Assembly: GCA_021769625.1 (NCBI GenBank)
Contig: JAETSN010000005.1
Span: 21,368-85,367, forward strand
DNA length: 64,000 nucleotides
Source: [Clostridium] symbiosum
Lineage (GTDB): Bacteria > Bacillota > Clostridia > Lachnospirales > Lachnospiraceae
Direction of reading: 5' to 3'
The notes below the pieces were generated by a model. It was not told the DNA's origin and did no database searches. It saw nothing but the letters and a program-made list of their open reading frames with translations. Both the position numbers and the translations under genes were made by a program. The stretch's first letter is position 1. Each line of letters starts with the position of its first letter. This document shows, piece by piece, positions 27,541-37,294 of the stretch.

Positions 27541-28320
27541 TTAACGATTTTGTATCATAGTTGTATCATAATTTCCTGAAATGGTATGATCTTCCAAAAA
27601 ATTCATCCAATCTCTCTCGGAACCATAAAAGACATTGAGATCGATATGCTCCTCTTCCCCGCTGTAGCCCTGCAGCTTCGCCTCACTGTCATACTGCCAG
27701 AAAGTCCACTTTCCGGGCATGCCCATGTTCGGGGAAAAATATACATTCCTTATCCAGAGCGGATATTCGTCAAAAGCTCCTCTGATATAAGTGCTGTAGG
27801 AGCTTTCCGTCGCATAGATCAGCGGTTTTACGCCATAATGTTCCTCCAGTCTGTCCAAAAGGCTCTGCAGCTGCTTCCTCGTCTCTTCCACATCGGGCCT
27901 GTTATAGAAACGGTCCCCGTAAAATTCAATATCGATCACCGGCGAGAGCATTCCCTCTTCTTTGGGCACCACGGAAATAAAGTGTTCTGCCTGCGCCGCA
28001 CCTTCGCTCTCAAAACTGAAAAAATGATATGCGCCCCTCTTCAGTCCCGTCTTTCCCGACCGTTCCCAGTTTTCCTCAAATCTTACATCAATATGGCTGC
28101 TGCCTTCCGTCGCCTTGATAAACGCAAAATCTATATCTTCCTCAGCCAGAACTTCCCAGTCGATCTCCCCCTGATAATAGGATACATCCACACCCCGGAT
28201 CGGATAATCCGCTTCCGAAGGATGGTTTATCGTTATTTTTCCCTGATAGATCAGTAAACCAAACAATATGGCATCAAACAACAGCAGAACAGCCGCCCCT
28301 ATCCACAGCTTTTTCTTCAT
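27541..28320 (-). CDS. GH25 family lysozyme (muramidase)
   Basis: RGVDVSYYQGEIDWEVLAEEDIDFAFIKATEGS; WTFWQYDSEAKLQGYSGEEEHIDLNVF. Confidence 0.93.
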   Translation of the reverse strand: MKKKLWIGAAVLLLFDAILFGLLIYQGKITINHPSEADYPIRGVDVSYYQGEIDWEVLAEEDIDFAFIKATEGSSHIDVRFEENWERSGKTGLKRGAYHFFSFESEGAAQAEHFISVVPKEEGMLSPVIDIEFYGDRFYNRPDVEETRKQLQSLLDRLEEHYGVKPLIYATESSYSTYIRGAFDEYPLWIRNVYFSPNMGMPGKWTFWQYDSEAKLQGYSGEEEHIDLNVFYGSERDWMNFLEDHTISGNYDTTMIQNR

Positions 28321-28574
28321 AATCCCTCACATTCCACTGCACAGGAGATACACTTGACCGGTCGGCGGACGCATACATCGCCTTACGCCAACCGGATAAA
28401 TCCCTGTACATCCTCTATCATAGTATATGATATTTATGAGAAACTCAATCCTTCGATACAAAAGATAATGTAATTTTAAGAAATATAAGAGCATATACCC
28501 TGTGGAAGTCACAGAATATATGCTCCTTCTAACGCATTTAACCGATATTAGCATCATTAAGTTAATTCTTCAGT

Positions 28575-28756
28575 CAGCGGGTAAGAACATAAAATACTTA
28601 AGGAGCCCTTTGAAAAACGCCGGCACTTAGGCAAATATGAAAATTTCACATGTATTTTAGCGCCTTATGTGTCCGCTGTGTTCTTTCATAGGCTCCTAAA
28701 GAACAGAGCCGGTGAGAGCGTGGCGACGTAGTATTTTATGTTCTTACCCGCGTCCG
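28575..28756 (+). repeat. Dispersed structured element F1, copy 3
   Basis: CA-GCGGGTAAGAACATAAAATACT (28577-28598) ... AGTATTTTATGTTCTTACCCGC (28730-28751)-GTCCG; 22/22 pairing; core AAGGAGCCCTTTGAAAAACGCCGGCACTTAGG...GAGCGTGGCGACG. Confidence 0.9.
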
Positions 28757-28772
28757 CCGTCAGTAACTAACT

Positions 28773-30077
28773 TCACTCCGCCGGCGCAAACCTCGACCTG
28801 TCCTGTCCCTCCGGTCTCGGTGTGATCTCTCCCGCCTTTGTCAGGGCGATCTTTGTCAGCATCGGTCCGAAAAGTTCATAGATCAGTACCGCGAAAAGCA
28901 CGATATTTCTGATGATCGCGCCCTCCTCGCCCAGTTCCTGGGCAACCGTCACGGACATGCCGAGCGCCACGCCCGCCTGGGGCAGGAGCGTGATGCCAAG
29001 ATATTTACAAACCTGAGGCTCGCATTTCATTGCTCTTGCACTGAGCGAAGCCCCGATATATTTCCCGCCGGAACGGGCAATGATATAGATCACACCTATC
29101 GCTATCACCGTCACGTTGGAAAATACGCTGAGATCCAGCTCCGCACCGCTGAGCACAAAGAATACCACAAAGAGCGGCGCCGTCCATTTATCCACACGGT
29201 CCATGATATCCGCCGAAAAATCACAGATATTGCAGAATACCGTTCCCAGCATCATACATACCAGCAGGCTCGAAAACCCAAGCTCGATCTCCGTTCCCGG
29301 AATTTCCATCCTTACCATGGAAAGCGCTACCGTCAGCACCACAAAAGTGATGGAAATGCCCATTCGCCTTGTATTGGAATGGAACCATTTCTCCAGCATT
29401 GTGAAGATCACTCCCATGATAAATCCCAAAAGAAGCGATCCGACCACTTCCAGCATCGGGTTCACCAGCACCGTGATCACACTGATCGCAACCCCGGAAT
29501 AAAGCGCTTTCGCCACCCCGAAGGATATCGCAAATACGATCAATCCGACCGCATCGTCAAGCGCTACAATCGGAAGCAGTATGCTGGTAAGAGGTCCTTT
29601 CGCCTTATACTGGTTTACTACCATCAATGTAGCCGCCGGAGCCGTTGCCGTCGCGATCGCTCCCAGACAGACACAGGTAGGAATCCCGATACTGCTGCCA
29701 AGATCAAATATGTAATAGATCGCTATAAGGCTTACATCCACCAGTACAGTGGCCGCAAGCGCCTGTACGACAGCCACCACCGTGGCCTGTTTCCCGGTCT
29801 TTTTCAACTCTTTCAACCGGAATTCATTTCCTATGGAAAAGGCAATAAATCCGAGCGCCACATCCGAAAGGATTCCAAAGCTTTCCACATCCTCAAAAGT
29901 ACGGAATCCTATTCCCAGCCTCCCGATCAGGCTCGGCCCTATCAAAAGTCCCGCTACCAGATAAGCTGTCACCGCGGGAATTCCGAAATTTCTCACCGCA
30001 CGGGTCAGTATGAGCCCGAGAAACATTGCAAAGCCCAACATGAGCAACGTAGTTGCCGTTTCCGATATCTGTATCAT
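28773..30077 (-). CDS. CPA2-family cation:proton antiporter
   Basis: Polytopic Na+/H+ exchanger domain (GIPAVTAYLVAGLLIGPSLIGRLG...LDDAVGLIVFAISFGVA). Confidence 0.9.
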   Translation of the reverse strand: MIQISETATTLLMLGFAMFLGLILTRAVRNFGIPAVTAYLVAGLLIGPSLIGRLGIGFRTFEDVESFGILSDVALGFIAFSIGNEFRLKELKKTGKQATVVAVVQALAATVLVDVSLIAIYYIFDLGSSIGIPTCVCLGAIATATAPAATLMVVNQYKAKGPLTSILLPIVALDDAVGLIVFAISFGVAKALYSGVAISVITVLVNPMLEVVGSLLLGFIMGVIFTMLEKWFHSNTRRMGISITFVVLTVALSMVRMEIPGTEIELGFSSLLVCMMLGTVFCNICDFSADIMDRVDKWTAPLFVVFFVLSGAELDLSVFSNVTVIAIGVIYIIARSGGKYIGASLSARAMKCEPQVCKYLGITLLPQAGVALGMSVTVAQELGEEGAIIRNIVLFAVLIYELFGPMLTKIALTKAGEITPRPEGQDRSRFAPAE

Positions 30078-30182
30078 TTTCTGCCTCCGTAAGTCATTTA
30101 TGCTGTATTTTTTTGACCTCTACCATTTTACCACTTCTTTTTTGCCTGTCAATATTTTTATTGCCTGTCTGGTACTCATAGC

Positions 30183-30315
30183 CCGCGGGAGTCAATAACC
30201 CCGCCGCAAGCAGCGGGGCATGGAATTTAATACGCCCCAAAGGGCGGGGTATTGACCCTCGCGGCAGTCGCCAAATGCCTGCAAGCAGTCACTTGGCTCG
30301 TTGCCCGCGAGAATA
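30183..30315 (+). repeat. Structured repeat F2, copy A (two-hairpin form)
   Basis: Hairpin 1 GTCAATA...TATTGAC (30191-30256); hairpin 2 CTCGCGGCAGTCGCCAAAT...ACTTGGCTCGTTGCCCGCGAG (30258-30311). Confidence 0.75.
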
Positions 30316-30378
30316 AATCTGCCGGCTCATGACATGCTGACAGCGGTCATGGCCGGCTCAATAAATCTTATTCACTTA

Positions 30379-30906
30379 TCAGAATGTATCTTCCCAGAGC
30401 ACCGTTTTCCCCGTCCGTAAAGATTCCGGCAGATCGATGATCCTCTGGTTGCTGGAACCCCGGAAGCGGAGCCCCAGATCTTTTAATGCCTGTACGAACT
30501 CACCGTCCACCAGGACATCGAAATAAGAAAGCAGTTCCCTCGTCTCTTCCCACTCCGCGCACATTCTTTCCAGTACGTCTCTCTCAAAGGTATAGCCTGT
30601 ATAACACCAGATATCCTTTCCCGGCAGCTCCTTTTTCACCCGGCGGATAAAGGGCAGAAGCCCCTGCTGGTTGCTGTGCTCTAAAGGTTCTCCTCCCAGT
30701 AAAGTCAGTCCTTTTACATAGCCGGGGCGCAAAGTGTTTATTAGTTCATTTTCTGTATCTGCGGTAAACGGGCTGCCGTATTTGAAGTCCCATGTCTCTT
30801 CATTAAAGCAATTCTGGCATCTGTGGGTACAGCCGCTGACAAAAAGCGTCACCCGTATACCGGGACCGTTCGCAATATCACATTTTTTGATCTCAGCATA
30901 ATGCAT
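30379..30906 (-). CDS. nrdG: Anaerobic ribonucleotide reductase activating protein (radical SAM)
   Basis: CTHRCQNCFNEETWDF; LTLLGGEPLEHSNQQGLLPFI. Confidence 0.95.
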   Translation of the reverse strand: MHYAEIKKCDIANGPGIRVTLFVSGCTHRCQNCFNEETWDFKYGSPFTADTENELINTLRPGYVKGLTLLGGEPLEHSNQQGLLPFIRRVKKELPGKDIWCYTGYTFERDVLERMCAEWEETRELLSYFDVLVDGEFVQALKDLGLRFRGSSNQRIIDLPESLRTGKTVLWEDTF

Positions 30907-30930
30907 AATTGTCTCCCATCTTCTTAAGAT

Positions 30931-30977
30931 ATACTATATATTGTAGCATTGTTTTTCTTATTGTCAAGATTTTGTGG
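30931..30977 (-). promoter_or_regulatory. nrdG promoter with paired NrdR-like boxes
   Basis: Minus: ACAAAATCTTGACA-N16-TACAATATATAG; box starts 31 bp apart. Confidence 0.65.
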
Positions 30978-31066
30978 AGTAAACAACACATCCCCTTTTT
31001 TACAGTAACGGCATCCAACATTTCCGGGAGCGTGTCTTCTCTTATCCGGCTGGCAAATTCCTCCTG

Positions 31067-31441
31067 TTATACCGGATCCATCCCATACAGCCGCTTTAAA
31101 TCCTCCAGATTGCAGAGCAGCGCGCCGAAGTATGTCACCGTATTCGGCCCATTATTGTATTTGACCTGCGCCGACATTGCCAGCTCGTTCACAAAAATCC
31201 CATTGGCCTCCAGATCATACTTTCCGGTGAGCACCAGCATTTTCTCATAGGCACGGATCCTCTCCGCGCATTCATCTACCGTTCCCACCGCCGGAGGGCA
31301 GGCCCATGTCTTCCCGTACTTCTGACAGGTGTTCGCCTCACACATTTTCCGCACTTCCTGTGAAAAACGGATATCCCCAATATCTACAAGACCGTATTCA
31401 TAAAATCCGGCCGCCTTTAACTGCTGTTCTAAAAAATTCAT
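31067..31441 (-). CDS. DUF2284 family putative metal-binding protein, apparently shortened
   Basis: VRKMCEANTCQKYGKTWACPPAVGTVDEC; KYNNGPNTVTYFGALL. Confidence 0.75.
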   Translation of the reverse strand: MNFLEQQLKAAGFYEYGLVDIGDIRFSQEVRKMCEANTCQKYGKTWACPPAVGTVDECAERIRAYEKMLVLTGKYDLEANGIFVNELAMSAQVKYNNGPNTVTYFGALLCNLEDLKRLYGMDPV

Positions 31442-31546
31442 TTATACTCCTTTCCCACAGTAAAAAACAACGGGGCAACGGCCCACCTGCTGTCACCCCG
31501 CTTGCTGTTTACTTTTTGCAAACCCGCTTTATATCGAGGGTCCCTT

Positions 31547-33748
31547 TTAAAGATGCAGCACCCTCTCCTTAATCTCCTGCGTCCTTCCCTGATTCCAGAA
31601 CTGGGTTCCGATATAACCGCAGGTTCTTCTCGCCACGTTCATCTTATCCTGGTCGCGGTTTCCGCAGTTCGGGCATTCCCACACCAGCTTGCCATGCTTA
31701 TCCGTAATGATCTGGATTTCCCCGGTATAGCCGCATTTCTGGCAGTAATCGCATTTTGTGTTCAGTTCCGCATACATGATATTCTCGTAGATGTACTGCA
31801 TCACAGTCAACACCGCTTCCAGATTATCCTGCATATTGGGCACTTCCACATAGCTGATAGCGCCGCCCGGTGAAAGAGCCTGGAACTGCGCCTCAAATTT
31901 CAGTTTATCGAAGGCGTTGATCTCTTCCGTCACATGTACATGGTAGCTGTTTGTGATATAGTTTTTATCTGTCACACCGCTGATGATACCGAAACGCTTC
32001 TGCAGCGCTTTCGCAAATTTATAGGTTGTGGACTCGAGCGGTGTCCCATACAGGCTGAAATCAATGTTGGATTCCTCTTTCCATTTTTTACACGCCGCAT
32101 TCAGGTGCTCCATCACTTCCAATGCAAAAGGCGTCGCTGTCGGATCCGTATGGGAGCGTCCCGTCATATATCTGGTACATTCGCATAGTCCCGCATAGCC
32201 CAGAGAGATCGTGGAATAGCCATCATATAACAACTTATCTATCGTCTCTCCCTTTTTCAGCCGTGCCAGCGCCCCGTTCTGCCAGAGGATGGGCGCTACG
32301 TCCGAGGGCGTTCCCTTTAACCTCTCATGCCTGCACATCAGCGCCTTATGGCAGAGCGCAAGCCTCTCGTCCATGATATTCCAGAATTTTTCCTTGTCGC
32401 CGCCCGAAGTACAGGCAACATCCACCAGATTCAACGTCACAACACCCTGGTTGAATCTTCCGTAATATTTATGTTTTTTCGGGTCATAATTTCCGGCATT
32501 TGCCAGATTTCCGATATTTTTATCCGTAAATCTGTCTGGAGTGAGGAAACTCCTGCAGCCCATGCAGACATACACATCGCCCTTTAACTCTAACATCACC
32601 TTCTCGGAGATGTAATCCGGCACCATCCTCTTCGCTGTACATTTTGCGGCTAGCTTTGTCAGATACCAGTATTTGCTGTCCTCGTGAATATTATCCTCCT
32701 CCAGCACATAGATCAGTTTCGGGAATGCCGGTGTGATAAACACGCCCTTCTCATTTTTCACTCCCTTGATCCGCTGGTTCAGCATTTCCTCGATGATCGA
32801 GGCAAGGTCATCCCTTGTCTGCCCTTCGGGCACTTCATCGAGATACATGAATACCGTGATAAACGGCGCCTGTCCGTTGGTGGTCATCAGTGTGATCACT
32901 TGATACTGGATCATCTGTACACCGCGGTTGATCTCTTCTTTCACACGCATCTCGGCGATCTGGTTGATCTTCTCTTCGTCCATCGGGAGATCCGCGCGGT
33001 CAAACTCCAGCCTTACCTGCTTGCGGAGTTTCTCACGGCTCACCTGCACAAACGGCGCCAGATGGGATAAGGAGATACTCTGTCCGCCGTACTGGGAACT
33101 CGCGATCTGAGCGATCGCCTGTGTCGCGATATTGCAAGCAGTGGAAAAGCTCTTCGGTTTATCGATCATCGTCTCGCTGATGACTGTGCTGTTCTGCAGC
33201 ATGTCCTCTAAATTGACAAGACAACAGTTGTGCATATGCTGCGCAAAATAATCCGCGTCATGGAAATGGATGATCCCTTTCTCATGGGCTTCCACGATAT
33301 CGTTCGGCAGCAGGAAACGCTTTGTGATGTCCTTGCTGACCTCCCCCGCCATATAGTCGCGCTGCACGCTGTTTACAGTCGGGTTCTTGTTGGAATTTTC
33401 CTGCTTTACTTCCTCATTGCTGCACTCAAGCAGGCTTAAGATCTGTTCGTCGGTGGAGTTTGCCTTCCTGACAAGCGCTCTTCTGTAACGATAGGTGATA
33501 TAACTTCTCGCCACCGTGAAAGCACGCTGGTTCATGATCTCGTTTTCCACCATATCCTGAATCTCTTCTACGGAAAGAGAACGATTCATTTTTTCACACT
33601 GACGGATCATATTGTCAGCGATCACGTCGATCTGACGGTCTGTCATTTTTTCGGCATCCACAACGCTGTTGTTTGCCTTTCTGACCGCCGCAATAATTTT
33701 GGAAATATCATAGGCTACTTCCTGGCCGCTTCTTTTAATAATCTTCAT
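31547..33748 (-). CDS. nrdD: Anaerobic ribonucleoside-triphosphate reductase
   Basis: N-terminal ATP-cone; Zn site CDYCQKCGYTGE...CPNCG; glycyl radical RRTCGYIGT. Confidence 0.97.
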   Translation of the reverse strand: MKIIKRSGQEVAYDISKIIAAVRKANNSVVDAEKMTDRQIDVIADNMIRQCEKMNRSLSVEEIQDMVENEIMNQRAFTVARSYITYRYRRALVRKANSTDEQILSLLECSNEEVKQENSNKNPTVNSVQRDYMAGEVSKDITKRFLLPNDIVEAHEKGIIHFHDADYFAQHMHNCCLVNLEDMLQNSTVISETMIDKPKSFSTACNIATQAIAQIASSQYGGQSISLSHLAPFVQVSREKLRKQVRLEFDRADLPMDEEKINQIAEMRVKEEINRGVQMIQYQVITLMTTNGQAPFITVFMYLDEVPEGQTRDDLASIIEEMLNQRIKGVKNEKGVFITPAFPKLIYVLEEDNIHEDSKYWYLTKLAAKCTAKRMVPDYISEKVMLELKGDVYVCMGCRSFLTPDRFTDKNIGNLANAGNYDPKKHKYYGRFNQGVVTLNLVDVACTSGGDKEKFWNIMDERLALCHKALMCRHERLKGTPSDVAPILWQNGALARLKKGETIDKLLYDGYSTISLGYAGLCECTRYMTGRSHTDPTATPFALEVMEHLNAACKKWKEESNIDFSLYGTPLESTTYKFAKALQKRFGIISGVTDKNYITNSYHVHVTEEINAFDKLKFEAQFQALSPGGAISYVEVPNMQDNLEAVLTVMQYIYENIMYAELNTKCDYCQKCGYTGEIQIITDKHGKLVWECPNCGNRDQDKMNVARRTCGYIGTQFWNQGRTQEIKERVLHL

Positions 33749-33853
33749 ATTTTACTACTATCCTTTTTTTGCCCGTCTTCTCACAAAATCCTACGTTGGG
33801 CTCCCCGTATGATTCCCCCTGTGGCAGACGCCTTTCCCTTAATTTTGAGACGT

Positions 33854-33900
33854 CTACTATATATTGTATCACCGTTTTTTCCCTTGTCAAGATTTTGTAG
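33854..33900 (-). promoter_or_regulatory. nrdD promoter with paired NrdR-like boxes
   Basis: Minus: ACAAAATCTTGACA-N16-TACAATATATAG, same layout as nrdG. Confidence 0.65.
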
Positions 33901-33962
33901 CCAAGAATAACTCCTCAAAATCAGATGTAAAATTTAGGACATTTGCACAAAGGGCTGATAAA

Positions 33963-33994
33963 AGCAGGTATCTGTAAAGGTACAGATACCTGCT
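33963..33994 (-). terminator. Terminator downstream of FGGY kinase
   Basis: AGCAGGTATCTGTA/TACAGATACCTGCT then TTTT on minus. Confidence 0.75.
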
Positions 33995-34012
33995 CCAAAA
34001 AATAATATGTAT

Positions 34013-35611
34013 TCAGCTTTTCATATGATCCACTGCCGCTCTTTCGATCGCAAGCCCCGTGCTGTAGAGTTTCATAAATTTCTCAAAGCCCTCCACATCC
34101 GCCGCATCTGGCTCCATCACATAAGCTTCCGCATCTCCAAACACCTTGTTATCCAGATATGTACCGAGATCCTCCCCATCCTCTTTCTGGATCATGTATG
34201 ATGCCAGCAGCGCCATGCCCCATGCGCCGCCTTCCCCTGCGGTAGCCATAACCGATACCGGCGTATTGGTCGCCGCCGCCAGATAGCTCTGCGCCACGCC
34301 TTTTGTCTTGAACAGGCCGCCGTGTCCCTGCAGCTTATCGAGGGTTACGCCCTCCTGTTTGGTAAGGATATCAAAACCGGTCTTTAACGCGCCCATTGTC
34401 GTGTAGAGGTTTGCGCGCATAAAGTTTGCCAGATTAAATTTGCTGTCGGGTCTGCGCACCAGCAGGGGCCTTCCCTCGTCAAAACCGGTGATATGTTCTC
34501 CCGAGTAATAGTTGTAAGCGAGCACATCGCCGCAGTCCTTATCTCCCTCCAGAGACTTATTGAACAGCACGCCGAACAGTTTACCCATATCCACTTCCAT
34601 GCCGTAGCTCTCTGCAAACTCCTTAAAGATGCCCACCCATGCGTTCAGATCGGAAGAGCAGTTGTTGCAGTGCACCATCGCCACCGCATCGCCGCTTGGC
34701 GTTGTCACGATATCAAGCTCCTCATATGGTTTGGACAGATCGTTTTCCAGCACCGCCATACCGAAGATGGATGTCCCGGCGGACACGTTGCCGGTACGCC
34801 TTGCCACGCTGTTGGTAGCCGCCATACCCGTGCCTGCATCCCCTTCCGGGGGGCACATCGGGATACCTGCCTGCAGAGCGCCGCTCGGATCTAACAGTTT
34901 CGCGCCCTCCTCGGTCAGTGTTCCCGCATGTTCACCTGCCACCAATACTTCCGGCAGGATCTCCTCCAGTTTCCAGTCAAATTCTCTCGGCTCTATCAGA
35001 GTATCAAACCGCGCTATCATATTCTTATTAAATTTCTTTGTCGCGATATCAATAGGGAACATACCGGAAGCCTCGCCGACGCCGAGCACTTTCTTTCCCG
35101 TCAGCTTCCAGTGGATGTAACCCGCCAGCGTGGTGAAGAAGGCCACCTCGGAAACATGTTCCTCTTCATTTAAGATCGCCTGATACAGATGAGCGATGCT
35201 CCATCTCTGCGGGATGTGAAAACCGAACAGTTCGCTCAGTTCTTCGCTCGCCTGTCCTGTGATCGTGTTTCTCCATGTCCTGAAAGGTACAAGCAGGTTA
35301 TTTTCTTTATCAAACGCCATATAGCCGTGCATCATGCCGGAAAAGCCGATCGCCGCAAAGCTGCTTACCGCCACGCCGTACTGTTTCTGTACATCCTCCA
35401 CAAGGCTCTTATAACAGTCCTGCACACCCGCCCAGACCGCATCCAGAGAATAGGTCCAGATGCCGTCCACAAGCTGGTTTTCCCAGTCATGGCCGCCGGA
35501 TGCGATAGGCTGGTTCTTTTCATCCACCAGCACCGCTTTTATCCTCGTGGAGCCAAACTCGATACCCAGTACCGCCTTTCCGCTTTGAATCAGTTCTTTT
35601 GCATTGCCCAT
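34013..35611 (-). CDS. FGGY-family carbohydrate kinase (ribulokinase/xylulokinase-like)
   Basis: [68 protein letters not shown]. Confidence 0.85.
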   Translation of the reverse strand: MGNAKELIQSGKAVLGIEFGSTRIKAVLVDEKNQPIASGGHDWENQLVDGIWTYSLDAVWAGVQDCYKSLVEDVQKQYGVAVSSFAAIGFSGMMHGYMAFDKENNLLVPFRTWRNTITGQASEELSELFGFHIPQRWSIAHLYQAILNEEEHVSEVAFFTTLAGYIHWKLTGKKVLGVGEASGMFPIDIATKKFNKNMIARFDTLIEPREFDWKLEEILPEVLVAGEHAGTLTEEGAKLLDPSGALQAGIPMCPPEGDAGTGMAATNSVARRTGNVSAGTSIFGMAVLENDLSKPYEELDIVTTPSGDAVAMVHCNNCSSDLNAWVGIFKEFAESYGMEVDMGKLFGVLFNKSLEGDKDCGDVLAYNYYSGEHITGFDEGRPLLVRRPDSKFNLANFMRANLYTTMGALKTGFDILTKQEGVTLDKLQGHGGLFKTKGVAQSYLAAATNTPVSVMATAGEGGAWGMALLASYMIQKEDGEDLGTYLDNKVFGDAEAYVMEPDAADVEGFEKFMKLYSTGLAIERAAVDHMKS

Positions 35612-35755
35612 AATGATTACCCTCCATTTTTACTTTTCCGCAGTTTTCCCGGTATATATGGTTTAAAAATCATTTCACACAGTCCCCGGTCTTCTGCTGA
35701 TTCCATTTCCCTTTCTTCTATCATAAATGCTGCCGGAAAATCTTACAAGCTGTTT

Positions 35756-37294
35756 TTAATGCTCATCTTTATATTGTTGTATCGAATCCCAGAGCCCGTC
35801 CAGCGCTTCGATCGTCTTACAGTACAGTTCATATTTTTTATCATAGACGGCCGCCCTCTCCATATCCGGAAGAACCGGTGCCGAGATCCGGCACATATCT
35901 TTTGCCGCGCCTGTGATATCCTCATAAGCCCCGCTGGCTGTCGCGCCGATCAGCGCGCACCCGAAGGCTCCCGTCTCGTTCACCTGCACGCTCTCCACGG
36001 GCAGCTTCATCACATCCGCAAACATCTGCGTCCACATGGGCGAGCGCGCCGCGCCGCCCGCAAGACGGATGGATCTCACCGGCTCTTTTCTGGTCTTCAG
36101 AAGCTTCTCCAAATGATACCTGTGGCAGAAAGTAACTCCTTCGTACACGCTCCGCAGCAAATGTTTTCTTGTATGGAAATTACTGATTCCCACAAAACTT
36201 CCGCTGGCGTTGGGATGCACGTTGCTCGCCATCAGAAACGGCAGATACACCGGGCAGAATTCCTCTGCCGGAATCTCCTCCACCCACGCGTTCATCTGTT
36301 CGTAAACGCTCGTCCCGTTCTTTTTGCACTCCTCACGCAGCTCCGGAAGCAGATTTTTCATAAACCACTCATTATTTCCCGCGGAAGTCGGACTGCACTC
36401 TTCCACCAGATAATACCCCGGCAGGCAGAAAAACGAATTCATCATGACACTGCCGTCCGTTACAGGTTCCCTGCCGATATACTCGTTGATGCTCCAGGTT
36501 CCCGCGATCATGCAGATATGTTCTTCATCCGTGACACCCACCGCCACCGCGCAGGCATCGATGTCAAAAGCCCCGCCTGCCACCGGCGTTCCGGCCTTCA
36601 GTCCGGTCTTTCCTGCCGCTTCTTCCGTGATATGTCCGCAGATGTCCGTGGAATACTTAAGCGGCGGCAGTTTTTCCATACACCCGGAAAGTCCGAACAG
36701 GTCAAGGAGCTCCTGATCATACCCCCCGGTGTGAAGATTGACCAGATTACATCCCGAATAATCCGTGCGCTCCGCAAAAGCTTCCCCCGTCAGACGAAAT
36801 CTCACATAATCTTTGCAGGCGAAGATCCACTGTGTTTTTTCCAGCGTCTCCGGCTCATTGTCCTTTAACCACGCAAGCAAAGACACCGGCTGACTGCTCA
36901 GGATATGCTGGCAGGAACGCTCAAACACTTTCTCCTCCGTCCCATCTTCCTTCCACTGCACAGGATAACGCCACGCCCTGTTATCTGTGGAAATGATACC
37001 GTTTCTGACAGGCCTGTCATCCTTCCCCCAGAGATAAAGCCCTTTACCGTGGCCGCAGACCGCCACACAGGCGATCTCCTCACCGGAGATCCCCGCCTTT
37101 TCGATCGCTCTCCGGATCACTTCACAGTTGGCTTCCCACATCTCGTCCATGTCCCGCTCAGTAAAACCGGGCTTCGGCACGAGCATTGCCGTATCCATTC
37201 CGGCAACCGCCACCTCTTTTCCGGTTTCATCAAAAATAGCGGCCTTTGTCGCTGTCCCGCCGTTATCTAATCCAAGATAATACCTCATAATCAT
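35756..37294 (-). CDS. FGGY-family carbohydrate kinase (L-xylulose kinase-like)
   Basis: YLGLDNGGTATKAAIFDETGKEVA; RLAGGAARSPMWTQMFADVM. Confidence 0.85.
   Translation of the reverse strand: MIMRYYLGLDNGGTATKAAIFDETGKEVAVAGMDTAMLVPKPGFTERDMDEMWEANCEVIRRAIEKAGISGEEIACVAVCGHGKGLYLWGKDDRPVRNGIISTDNRAWRYPVQWKEDGTEEKVFERSCQHILSSQPVSLLAWLKDNEPETLEKTQWIFACKDYVRFRLTGEAFAERTDYSGCNLVNLHTGGYDQELLDLFGLSGCMEKLPPLKYSTDICGHITEEAAGKTGLKAGTPVAGGAFDIDACAVAVGVTDEEHICMIAGTWSINEYIGREPVTDGSVMMNSFFCLPGYYLVEECSPTSAGNNEWFMKNLLPELREECKKNGTSVYEQMNAWVEEIPAEEFCPVYLPFLMASNVHPNASGSFVGISNFHTRKHLLRSVYEGVTFCHRYHLEKLLKTRKEPVRSIRLAGGAARSPMWTQMFADVMKLPVESVQVNETGAFGCALIGATASGAYEDITGAAKDMCRISAPVLPDMERAAVYDKKYELYCKTIEALDGLWDSIQQYKDEH

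Noticed and set aside
28327-28557. 76-aa minus-strand ORF upstream of GH25 lysozyme
   Set aside because: No RBS or family support; lies in a likely promoter region.
35189-36868. 559-aa plus-strand ORF
   Set aside because: Antisense across two well-supported FGGY kinase genes; His/Arg/Pro-rich composition typical of a shadow ORF.
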